Assembly: GCA_002337145.1 (NCBI GenBank)
Contig: DDFK01000004.1
Location: 248,001 to 312,000, forward strand
Direction of reading: 5' to 3'
DNA length: 64,000 nt
From: Chitinophagaceae bacterium UBA1930
Lineage (GTDB): Bacteria > Bacteroidota > Bacteroidia > Chitinophagales > Chitinophagaceae
Below are positions 33,694 to 41,652 of the stretch, piece after piece. Position numbers and translations under genes: made by a program. The notes beneath the pieces are model-generated. The model searched no databases. It had not been told where the DNA came from and worked only from the letters and a program-made list of their open reading frames with translations. Position 1 is the stretch's first letter. The number at the start of each line of letters is the position of its first letter.

Positions 33694-34725
33694 ATGGAAT
33701 ACAGACAATTAGGGCAATCAGGATTAAGGGTTCCTGTATTGAGTTTCGGCACGGCCACATTTGGTGGTGGCAACGAATTCTTTAAAGCATGGGGCACAAC
33801 GCAGGTTGATGAAGCAACGCAAATGGTTAACTTATGTTTAGATGCAGGCGTGAACCTGTTCGACACTGCCAATGTGTACTCAACAGGTTTGGCAGAAGAG
33901 ATATTGGGCAAAGCATTATTCGGCTTGCGTGACAAAGTATTGGTGTCAACCAAAGCAACGTTCCGTATGGGCGATGATGTGAACGAATATGGCTCGTCAC
34001 GTTTTCATTTAATTAAACAATGCGAGGCAAGTTTAAAACGTTTGCAGACCGACCATATTGATATTTACCACATGCATGGCTTTGATGCCAACACACCTAT
34101 TGACGAAACCCTGAAAACATTGGAAACATTGGTACAAAGTGGTAAGGTAGGTTATATTGCCTGCTCCAATTTTTCTGGCTGGCATTTAATGAAATCATTG
34201 TCCATATCTGAAAGGTATGGTTGGAGCAAGTACATTGCACACCAGGCATACTACTCTTTATTGAACAGGGAATTTGAGTGGGAACTGATGCCATTGGGCA
34301 TTGACCAAAATGTGGGTACCATTGTTTGGAGCCCATTGTCGGGCGGGCAGCTGTCGGGCAAAATAAGGAGGGGCAACCCATTGCCAGAAGGTTCACGTTT
34401 TGATCAATTGGGAAGCCATGGCCCCGCAAAGGACCCTGAATTTCTGTACGGCATTGTAGATGTGTTGGATCAGGTGGCAGAGGAAACTGGCAAGACTGTT
34501 GCACAGGTTTCATTGAACTGGTTGCTGCAAAGACCAACGGTAGACAATATCATTATTGGTGCAAGAAACGAGGCACAATTGAAACAGAACCTTGAAGCAG
34601 TTGGCTGGAACCTGACCATAGACCAAGTAAAAAGATTGGATGCTGCAAGCGATACAACACCCATCTACCCATATTGGCATCAACGCAACAATACCATATT
34701 CAACACAGCCCCCGATTTATATTAA
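33694..34725 (+). CDS. Aldo/keto reductase
   Basis: A 343-residue NADPH-dependent aldo/keto reductase with the TIM-barrel signature of the family: MEYRQLGQSGLRVPVLSFG at the start, the catalytic Asp/Tyr in GVNLFDTANVYSTGLAEEIL, Lys in VLVSTKATF and His in HIDIYHMHGFD. Cofactor-binding elements appear near the C-terminus (IIGARNEAQLKQNLEAVGW). Similar proteins reduce aldehydes or sugars, but no substrate can be read here. I use the ATG at 33694, since the longer frame begins within the preceding palindromic repeat. A 14-bp terminator stem follows. Confidence 0.92.
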   Translation: MEYRQLGQSGLRVPVLSFGTATFGGGNEFFKAWGTTQVDEATQMVNLCLDAGVNLFDTANVYSTGLAEEILGKALFGLRDKVLVSTKATFRMGDDVNEYGSSRFHLIKQCEASLKRLQTDHIDIYHMHGFDANTPIDETLKTLETLVQSGKVGYIACSNFSGWHLMKSLSISERYGWSKYIAHQAYYSLLNREFEWELMPLGIDQNVGTIVWSPLSGGQLSGKIRRGNPLPEGSRFDQLGSHGPAKDPEFLYGIVDVLDQVAEETGKTVAQVSLNWLLQRPTVDNIIIGARNEAQLKQNLEAVGWNLTIDQVKRLDAASDTTPIYPYWHQRNNTIFNTAPDLY

Positions 34726-34743
34726 ACAGTCATGTTTAACAGC

Positions 34744-34784
34744 AAAGGCCCTTCAATACGATTCATCGCATTGAAGGGCCTTTG
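34744..34784. terminator. Terminator after aldo/keto reductase gene
   Basis: A perfect 14-bp inverted repeat (AAAGGCCCTTCAAT with its complement; 34744-34757 and 34770-34783) has a 12-base loop. Confidence 0.85.
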
Positions 34785-34849
34785 TATTGTATAAATAATT
34801 GCGTTGTGCATACAGTGAAGCTAGATGCTGGCCATGTTGTATGCAACAA

Positions 34850-34876
34850 AAAGCCCCACATTTCTGTGGGGCTTTT
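34850..34876. terminator. Terminator downstream of tRNA-Val
   Basis: An 11-bp stem AAAGCCCCACA with TGTGGGGCTTT (4-base loop) is flanked by an A run on the left and T on the right. Lying immediately after the 3' end of the minus-strand tRNA, it ends that transcript. Confidence 0.8.
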
Positions 34877-34878
34877 GT

Positions 34879-34952
34879 GGGAGTTGACGGGGTCGAACCG
34901 CCGACCCTCTGCTTGTAAGGCAGATGCTCTAAACCAACTGAGCTAAACTCCC
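34879..34952 (-). tRNA. tRNA-Val (anticodon TAC)
   Basis: The minus strand folds into a full 74-base cloverleaf: acceptor GGGAGTT pairing with AACTCCC, D-arm GCTC/GAGC, anticodon stem TCTGC/GCAGA with loop CTTACAA, and T-arm with TTCGACC. The anticodon is TAC, reading GTA and other Val codons. The CCA end is not encoded. It is the only tRNA in the window. Confidence 0.95.
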
Positions 34953-35104
34953 TTCCTTGTTTGGGAGTGCAAAAATAGGTGTTGAATATTTCTGGCCAAA
35001 AAAAATCTTCAATTTCTTCAAATTTTTTTTCAGGGCTTTTTCCTTGCACTTTTCGGTAATAATGTAAAGCAACTATGAAATACATTTGCATAGATAAGTG
35101 AAGC

Positions 35105-35398
35105 ATGAAAACAACGACTCAGATTTCGGAAAAAGACCTAACGGAAACAATCATCACCTCCATAGAGCCATACATGCTGGTTGTATGGAATGATGAGGTA
35201 AACACATTTGACTGGGTGATTGAAACTTTGGTAGAAGTTTGCCACCACACACAGGAGCAGGCCGAGCAATGTGCCATGCTGATACATTTCAAAGGCAAAT
35301 ACGCCGTAAAGAATGGCGACTACGATACCCTAAAAGTGTATTGCGATGCCATTACCGAAAGGGGGATCAATGCAACGGTTGAAGAAACAGTTGGCTAG
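35105..35398 (+). CDS. clpS: ATP-dependent Clp protease adaptor ClpS
   Basis: A 97-residue adaptor that binds N-terminal degron residues and delivers substrates to ClpAP-type proteases. The family core is clear: MLVVWNDEVNTFDWVIETLV, CHHTQEQAEQCAMLIHFKGK, and a final strand GINATVEE. Asn/Asp in WNDEVNTFDWV line the degron pocket. The gene is 63 bases before aat, which makes the substrates ClpS recognises, so the pair forms a small N-degron module. No clpA lies nearby. Confidence 0.95.
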   Translation: MKTTTQISEKDLTETIITSIEPYMLVVWNDEVNTFDWVIETLVEVCHHTQEQAEQCAMLIHFKGKYAVKNGDYDTLKVYCDAITERGINATVEETVG

Positions 35399-35461
35399 CA
35401 AGTCTATACGGTCCAACTGGTTGACGCTGAACTTTCTATTGCTCACTTTCTACATGCACCA

Positions 35462-36106
35462 ATGCCTTTAGCAGTTTTAGACAATAAGATATGGTTCCCC
35501 ACGGTAGATGATGCATTGGCCGATGGCTTATTGGCCATGGGTGGCGATTTAAGTACCGAACGTTTACTGGCTGCTTACCGAAAAGGCATCTTTCCCTGGT
35601 TCGATGGCACTGTGCCTTTATGGTGGGCACCCAATCCACGCTTTATTATTTTCCCCGATGAATTGAAAGTGAGCAAGAGCATGAAAGTGCTGTTGCGGAA
35701 AAAACATTTTGTGTTTACCATCAATAAAGCATTTGCTGAAGTGATCCATCATTGCAAAGAAACTAAACGCGAAGGCCAGCAAGGCACCTGGATAACAGAC
35801 GATGTGGAGCGTGCCTATATAGAATTACATAAGCTCGGTTATGCCCATAGTGCCGAAGCATGGTTTGAGGGTAAACTGGTTGGTGGCTTGTATGGCATCC
35901 GAATGGGCAAAGTGTTCTTTGGCGAAAGCATGTTCAGTCACCACAGCAATGCAAGCAAGTTTGCATTTATCCACTATGTGCAACAGCTGGTAAAGCAAGG
36001 TGTGCAGTTGATAGATTGCCAGGTGTATACCGAACACCTGGAAAGTCTCGGTGCAAAAATGATTATGCGGCAACAGTTCATGCAACTGCTACAGCACTTG
36101 TTATAG
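35462..36106 (+). CDS. aat: Leucyl/phenylalanyl-tRNA-protein transferase
   Basis: A 214-residue aminoacyl transferase that adds Leu or Phe to proteins with N-terminal Lys or Arg, creating N-degrons. Conserved segments: LLAMGGDLSTERLLAAYRKG, IFPWFDGTVPLWWAPNPR, TWITDDVERAYIELHKLGYA, and GLYGIRMGKVFFGESMFS. Length is normal. It lies directly after clpS on the same strand, which is functionally sensible. The start ATG at 35462 is the first in the frame, giving the usual short N-terminus. Confidence 0.96.
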   Translation: MPLAVLDNKIWFPTVDDALADGLLAMGGDLSTERLLAAYRKGIFPWFDGTVPLWWAPNPRFIIFPDELKVSKSMKVLLRKKHFVFTINKAFAEVIHHCKETKREGQQGTWITDDVERAYIELHKLGYAHSAEAWFEGKLVGGLYGIRMGKVFFGESMFSHHSNASKFAFIHYVQQLVKQGVQLIDCQVYTEHLESLGAKMIMRQQFMQLLQHLL

Positions 36107-36226
36107 TTACTGGTAACGATACCATAAATAATTTGCTGCTTTATACAACAAAACCTTCTGCTGCTTCAGTAAAATAGCTTAATTTCAATGCCTCAAAAGG
36201 TTGCCTGCCTGCTGTAAATTTTATAT

Positions 36227-38815
36227 ATGACTAACACGAGTAACAGTGCATTGCAACAGTTCAAGAACCTGGTGGGCATCAAGTTCCAATTGTACAACAG
36301 TTTGTTCACCTCCCTTCCCTTTCACCGCATCGAAAAAACAGGCATACTGGCTTCCATGCTATTGGTCAACTGCGAAGAAGGTTACAAAAAAAATCAAAGC
36401 CCCGTTGAAATAATCGAAGAGTTTTTTGCCAAACAGGTAAGCTTTACCAAAGAAGAAGAAAAGATTGACCTGCTCTTCCGTTTTGTGCAATACATAGAAA
36501 GGCAAGTGGTGCTGTTTGATGCCTTGGAAGATGCATCCTTTAACCAGATACATGACCTTGGCGGAACAGGTACCCTAAAGCAACTGGCTTTGGAAGTACA
36601 GTCGCAAAACAAACAAGAAGAACTGAAAGAAAAGCTTAAGGACTTCACGATTCAGTTGGTACTAACCGCACACCCCACACAGTTCTACCCTGGTGCCGTG
36701 CTGGGCATCATACACGATATATCTTCTGCAGTTAACGCAAACAACGAGAACCAGATTTATACCTACCTGCAACAGTTGGGGCGTACACCTTTCTTTCAGC
36801 AGAAAAAACCCACACCTTACGATGAGGCCGTGAGTTTGATATGGTACCTCGAAAATATTTTCTATCCAGCCGCGGGCAGGATTGCCACTTTTTTCAAAAG
36901 CAATTTTAGCGACTTGTTGAACCCCAATAACCCCATTATTAAAATGGGTTTTTGGCCAGGTGGCGACAGGGATGGCAACCCGTTTGTAAATGCGGCAACC
37001 ACACTGCAAGTGGCCAATGCATTACGTGGTTCCGCCATTAAATGCTATTACCTGGACATACGCAAATTGAAACGCAGGCTCACTTTTAAAGGTGTGGACG
37101 CTGCCTTGACACAATTGGAGAAAAAGCTATACGACCACTTGTTTGTTCCTGGCCACACCTGCGAACTCACCAAGGAAGAAATCATCAAGGCTTTGCAAAA
37201 CATACGCTACCAATTGATATACGACCACAACGGGCTCTTTGTACAGCAAGTGGAAAGCCTCATCAACAAAGTGGAAGTATTCGGTCTGCATTTTGCCTCG
37301 CTGGATGTAAGGCAGGAAAGTACCATTCACGGTAAGACCCTCGATGCCATTGCAGCAGCAACAACCGGCCTCCTGCCCACTAACTATGCATCCCTTTCCA
37401 ATAATGAAAAGATAGATCTACTGGTACAACAGCCAACAGCCATAGTGGATGTGCAAGTATTGCAGGATGATGTACAGAAAGATGTATTGCAGGCAATGAC
37501 GGCCGTTAAGGACATTCAACGGTTGAATGGCGAAGCGGGCTGCAACCGCTACATCATTAGCCAATGCAACAGTGCCCTGAATGCCATGGAAGTGTTTGGC
37601 CTGTTTTTATTGAGTGGATGGAAAAAAGAAGAACTGTCGGTTGACATCATACCCCTGTTCGAAACAATTGACGATTTGCAGGAAGCTGCCGAAATAATGA
37701 AGCAGTTGTACGAAAACGAAACCTATAAAACCCATTTGCAACGCAGGGGCAACAAGCAAACCATCATGCTGGGCTTTAGTGATGGCACAAAAGATGGTGG
37801 CTACCTGATGGCCAACTGGAGCATATACAAAGCAAAAGAAGAACTCACCGCCATCTCCAAACAATATGAAGTAGATGTGGCGTTCTTTGATGGCAGGGGT
37901 GGCCCGCCGGCAAGGGGAGGAGGCAAGACACACAATTTCTATGCATCGCTCGGAAAGAATATTTCCAGTAAAGAGATACAGCTAACCGTGCAGGGGCAAA
38001 CCGTAAGCTCCAATTTCGGCACCATCGATTCAGCCCAATACAATATTGAGCAATTGCTGCATGCAGGCATTTCCAACGATGTGATGAGTGGCAAAGTAAC
38101 TGGCTTGACTGACGAACAGGAATCGCTCATACAGTCATTGGCAGAAGAGGGCCATAAAGCATATATTGCTTTAAAGGAGCATCCATATTTTACCGATTAC
38201 CTGCTTCATGCCAGCCCTTTGCGTTTTTATGCCGAAACAAATATCGGCTCACGTCCGGCCAAACGTGGCAGCACCAATAAACTGGCGTTGAAAGACCTTC
38301 GTGCCATACCGTTTGTAGGGGCATGGAGCCAGTTGAAGCAGAATGTTACCGGGTATTACGGTGTGGGCATTGCCATGGAAAAAATTGCCAACCAGGGACA
38401 GTGGCAAGAGGTAAAGAAGCTGTACCAATCATCGCTGTTTTTCAAAACGTTGATTGATAATTGTGAAATGGCCATGAAGAAATGCTTTTTCCCGCTTACT
38501 TCTTTCCTTTCCAACCACCCAACTTATGGGGAGATTTGGACCATGATGTACGAGGAATACGAACGTACCAAACGCTATATAGCCCTGCTCACAGGCAGTA
38601 ATGAACTGATGGCCAATTACCCAGTTGACCAGCTTTCCATCCAGATGCGGGAAAAGATCGTACTTCCGCTATTAACCATACAGCAATACGCCATTACCCG
38701 GGTAAGGGAACTGGAAGAGCAGCTTGTCAGCAACTCCCCCGTAAAGGCAGCTTACGAAAAATTGGTAATGCGTTGTTCTTTCGGAATTATTAACGCAGGG
38801 CGAAATTCAGCTTAA
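36227..38815 (+). CDS. ppc: Phosphoenolpyruvate carboxylase
   Basis: An 862-residue enzyme making oxaloacetate from PEP and bicarbonate, refilling the TCA cycle for amino acid synthesis. Catalytic segments are present: LTAHPTQFYPG (catalytic His), GFWPGGDRDGNPFVNA, FFDGRGGPPARGGGKTHNF, and GSRPAKRGSTNKLALKDLRAIPF split by the active-site loop. The C-terminus is NAGRNSA, whereas most enzymes end in RNTG; the last two residues differ. It is encoded upstream of amtB and near gltBD, consistent with carbon supply for ammonium assimilation. The start ATG at 36227 follows 120 bases after aat. Confidence 0.95.
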   Translation: MTNTSNSALQQFKNLVGIKFQLYNSLFTSLPFHRIEKTGILASMLLVNCEEGYKKNQSPVEIIEEFFAKQVSFTKEEEKIDLLFRFVQYIERQVVLFDALEDASFNQIHDLGGTGTLKQLALEVQSQNKQEELKEKLKDFTIQLVLTAHPTQFYPGAVLGIIHDISSAVNANNENQIYTYLQQLGRTPFFQQKKPTPYDEAVSLIWYLENIFYPAAGRIATFFKSNFSDLLNPNNPIIKMGFWPGGDRDGNPFVNAATTLQVANALRGSAIKCYYLDIRKLKRRLTFKGVDAALTQLEKKLYDHLFVPGHTCELTKEEIIKALQNIRYQLIYDHNGLFVQQVESLINKVEVFGLHFASLDVRQESTIHGKTLDAIAAATTGLLPTNYASLSNNEKIDLLVQQPTAIVDVQVLQDDVQKDVLQAMTAVKDIQRLNGEAGCNRYIISQCNSALNAMEVFGLFLLSGWKKEELSVDIIPLFETIDDLQEAAEIMKQLYENETYKTHLQRRGNKQTIMLGFSDGTKDGGYLMANWSIYKAKEELTAISKQYEVDVAFFDGRGGPPARGGGKTHNFYASLGKNISSKEIQLTVQGQTVSSNFGTIDSAQYNIEQLLHAGISNDVMSGKVTGLTDEQESLIQSLAEEGHKAYIALKEHPYFTDYLLHASPLRFYAETNIGSRPAKRGSTNKLALKDLRAIPFVGAWSQLKQNVTGYYGVGIAMEKIANQGQWQEVKKLYQSSLFFKTLIDNCEMAMKKCFFPLTSFLSNHPTYGEIWTMMYEEYERTKRYIALLTGSNELMANYPVDQLSIQMREKIVLPLLTIQQYAITRVRELEEQLVSNSPVKAAYEKLVMRCSFGIINAGRNSA

Positions 38816-38832
38816 ACAGTCAAAAAACTATG

Positions 38833-38869
38833 CAAACGATACCAGTAAAGGGTTTCGTTTGTTTATTAT
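38833..38869 (+). terminator. Terminator after ppc
   Basis: An 11-bp stem CAAACGATACC with GGTTTCGTTTG (one mismatch, 7-base loop; 38833-38861) is followed by TTTATTATT. Confidence 0.65.
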
Positions 38870-38983
38870 TACATATTATTAATAATAAAATTTAAATTAT
38901 TTTTAAGTTTTGATTAAATTTTTGAATATTTTGTGTTGTAAAGTTCAAAATGTTAAATTTTTTAATTTAAAACTGCAACAATT

Positions 38984-40372
38984 ATGAGTAAACCCACCTT
39001 TAAGAGCGTCGCTCCGTTTCTAATCTTGGCAGGAGTAGCCATTGCTGCTATTTTCATTAAGCCCGATGCCTCATTTGACCCTGCATCTGTTTTGGGTGCA
39101 GACGGCAAGTCGCCAAAATACGTGTACAATAGTGGCGACATTTCCTGGATGCTCGTATCGTGTGCATTTGTGTTTTTAATGACCCCCGCACTTGCCTTCT
39201 TCTACGGCGGTATGGTTGGCCGTAAAAACGTGCTCTCCACCATGATCAAGAGCACTGTTGCAGCAGGTATCATTTCTGTATTGTGGGTTGTGGTGCAGTT
39301 CAGCCTTTGCTTCGGCAAGTCCTTTCATGGCTTTATTGGCGACCCGAGAACTTTTCTGTTCTTTAAAGGTGTAATGAGTGGCGAACCTTGGAGCCTTGCC
39401 TCCACCATTCCCTTGCCACTATTTTCCTTCTTCCAATTAATGTTTGCCATCATTACCCCAGGGTTGGTGGTGGGTGCGGTAGCGGAGCGTATCCGTTTTA
39501 CTGCTTATAGTCTGTTTATTGTACTGTTTGGTATATTGGTATATGCACCATTGGCCCACATGGCATGGCACCCAGAAGGTATCATGTTTAAATGGGGGGT
39601 ATTGGACTTTGCAGGTGGTACCGTAGTGCATATTTCGGCCGGTATGGCTGCCCTTGCAGGTGCCATTGTGCTCAAGCCACGTAAATCAATCACTTCTGCA
39701 GGGCCTGCCAATATACCTTACGTACTAATCGGTACAGGTTTGCTTTGGTTCGGCTGGTTCGGTTTCAATGCAGGCAGTGCAGTAGGTGCAGGTTCATTGG
39801 GCGTGTACGCATTTGCCACTACCAATACCGCTGCTGCCGCTGCTGGTTTGGCCTGGATGTTCTTTGATGTGTTAAGGGGCAAAAAACCGTCTGTACTGGG
39901 CTTCTGTATCGGTGCAGTTGTGGGCTTGGTTGCCATTACACCTGCTGCAGGTTTTGTAGGTGTGCCTCAAGCAATATTTATTGGCTTTATTGCTGCTATC
40001 GTTTCAAACTTTGTGGCCGAGTTCCTGAAGCACAAAACAAAACTGGACGATCCCTTGGATGTTTTTGCATGCCATGGTTTAGGTGGTATCACAGGTATGT
40101 TACTTACAGGTGCTTTGGGCAGCAAAACCGTGAATGGTGCCGTATTGGATGGCCAGTTCCTCATTCAATTAAAAGGTATGGGATTGGCTGTTGTGTACAG
40201 CTTTGCTGTATCCTTCCTCATATTCAAATTCATCAACTTCATTGTTCCGTTAAGGGTTACAGAAGCCGAAGAGGCAGAAGGGCTGGATGCTTCGCAGCAT
40301 GATGAAAACTATACACAGGGTACCTTGTTGGTACAAAGAGAAGGTGTATTGGTTGAAGAGCCTGTATTGTAA
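38984..40372 (+). CDS. amtB: Ammonium transporter (Amt family)
   Basis: A 462-residue Amt/Mep/Rh channel with about 11-12 helices. Family segments: LAFFYGGMVGRKNVLSTMIK, GVLDFAGGTVVHISAGMAAL (twin-His helix), LIGTGLLWFGWFGFNAGSA, and FACHGLGGITGMLLTG (second pore His). A first hydrophobic helix (residues about 8-26) may serve as signal anchor before a 30-residue loop. It is preceded by a very AT-rich 120-base region. No P-II (glnK) gene follows, in contrast to many bacteria; a porin gene is next. Role: ammonium uptake feeding GltBD. Confidence 0.96.
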   Translation: MSKPTFKSVAPFLILAGVAIAAIFIKPDASFDPASVLGADGKSPKYVYNSGDISWMLVSCAFVFLMTPALAFFYGGMVGRKNVLSTMIKSTVAAGIISVLWVVVQFSLCFGKSFHGFIGDPRTFLFFKGVMSGEPWSLASTIPLPLFSFFQLMFAIITPGLVVGAVAERIRFTAYSLFIVLFGILVYAPLAHMAWHPEGIMFKWGVLDFAGGTVVHISAGMAALAGAIVLKPRKSITSAGPANIPYVLIGTGLLWFGWFGFNAGSAVGAGSLGVYAFATTNTAAAAAGLAWMFFDVLRGKKPSVLGFCIGAVVGLVAITPAAGFVGVPQAIFIGFIAAIVSNFVAEFLKHKTKLDDPLDVFACHGLGGITGMLLTGALGSKTVNGAVLDGQFLIQLKGMGLAVVYSFAVSFLIFKFINFIVPLRVTEAEEAEGLDASQHDENYTQGTLLVQREGVLVEEPVL

Positions 40373-40414
40373 CCGTATGGGTACCTGCTACCCCATATAA
40401 TGCTGCATTAAACA

Positions 40415-40475
40415 GAAAAGGTATAGCCATAATGTAAAACCGGTTTCGCACACCGGTTAACGGCTACACCTTTTC
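40415..40475 (+). promoter_or_regulatory. Two-tier hairpin between amtB and porin gene
   Basis: The outer stem GAAAAGGTATAGCC pairs with GGCTACACCTTTTC (one mismatch) and the inner stem AACCGGT pairs with ACCGGTT, with an 8-base loop (TTCGCACA is partly paired). The structure ends 25 bases before the porin ATG. It could end amtB transcription or act as an attenuator in the porin leader; the T run lies inside the stem. Confidence 0.6.
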
Positions 40476-40500
40476 ATTCATAACAATAAAAACCATCACA

Positions 40501-41544
40501 ATGTTAAAGAAAATTTTAGCAACACAAATTGCTTTGGCCTCTTTTGGCTATGATGCATCGGCACAGGATTCCACCAAAAAAATGGCACCGCTTGTTATTT
40601 CGGGCTCTGTGGATGCTTATTATCGTTACAGTTTCGAAGATTCAAAAGCTACCGACTTCAACAATAAGACAAGTTTTACAAAATCGCAAAATTCGTACGA
40701 ATTGGGCATGGCTACCGTAAAGCTTGACCATACAGTAGGTAAGGTTAGTGCTACGGCCGATTTGGGTTTTGGCCGCCGTGCCGCCGAATTTTCGTACAAC
40801 GACGGTGGTTCGCTGGCATCGGTAAAACAGTTGTATGTTAGCTATGCTGCATCCGATAAAGTGAAACTTACATTGGGTAAATGGGCCACGCATGTTGGCT
40901 ACGAACTGGTAGATGCCATTGGCAACCGGAACTATAGCATGAGTTATATGTTCTCTTACGGACCGTTCTTTCATACGGGTTTAAAAGCCGATATTGGCCT
41001 GGGCGGAAAGTCTGCTTTTATGGTAGGTATCACCAACCCAACCGACCAGTCAACCACCACTTCATCCACCAAAATGGTGATTGCCCAGTTTAGTACAGGT
41101 ACCAAAAATGATAAACTGAAAGCTTATTTGAATTACCAAGGTGGAAGTACACCCGATACCAAAGTGAACCAGTTTGACTTAGTTTTATTGGGGACTATCA
41201 GCCCCAAGTTCAGCATCAATTACGATGGTTCGTTGTACTCGGTTAAAAGTGCTGGAACTACCAATAGCTGGTTCGGTTCCGCTTTGTACTTTAACTACGA
41301 CCCAACAGATAAGTTTGGTTTAACGGTACGCGGCGAATATTTCGATGACAAGAAAACCGTTGCCGGTATTGGCTCGGATGTATTGGCCTTTACCGTTTCT
41401 GGCAACATTAAACTCGGTCCGTTAACCGTTATTCCTGAGCTGCGTTTAGACAATGCTTCTAAGGTGGCCATCTTTGAAAAGAACAACGGCAACCCAACAA
41501 AAACTGCAGCAACTGCAATACTTGCAGCCGTATATAAGTTTTAA
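40501..41544 (+). CDS. Outer membrane beta-barrel porin (OmpL/bbp2-like)
   Basis: A 347-residue protein with a signal peptide (residues about 1-21, ending DASAQ) followed by alternating amphipathic strands such as LVISGSVDAYYRYSFED, SYELGMATVKLDHTVGKVSA and VSYAASDKVKLTLGKWATHVG. It ends in a Phe-terminated strand (ILAAVYKF), as outer membrane barrel proteins usually do. The pattern matches the putative beta-barrel porin-2 family (PF07642). Its location directly after amtB suggests it lets ammonium or other small nitrogen solutes cross the outer membrane; this is inference. Confidence 0.85.
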   Translation: MLKKILATQIALASFGYDASAQDSTKKMAPLVISGSVDAYYRYSFEDSKATDFNNKTSFTKSQNSYELGMATVKLDHTVGKVSATADLGFGRRAAEFSYNDGGSLASVKQLYVSYAASDKVKLTLGKWATHVGYELVDAIGNRNYSMSYMFSYGPFFHTGLKADIGLGGKSAFMVGITNPTDQSTTTSSTKMVIAQFSTGTKNDKLKAYLNYQGGSTPDTKVNQFDLVLLGTISPKFSINYDGSLYSVKSAGTTNSWFGSALYFNYDPTDKFGLTVRGEYFDDKKTVAGIGSDVLAFTVSGNIKLGPLTVIPELRLDNASKVAIFEKNNGNPTKTAATAILAAVYKF

Positions 41545-41568
41545 AGGTTAGTTTGTAATAAGTGAAAA

Positions 41569-41595
41569 AAAACTCCGCAATTAGCGGAGTTTTTT
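41569..41595. terminator. Bidirectional terminator between porin and gltD
   Basis: A 10-bp perfect stem AAAACTCCGC with GCGGAGTTTT, loop AATTA, is flanked by A and T runs. It serves both convergent genes. Confidence 0.88.
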
Positions 41596-41652
41596 ATTTA
41601 AGAGATAATATTTATATGGTAATAGAAATGATCTGTATAAAACATCAATCCT

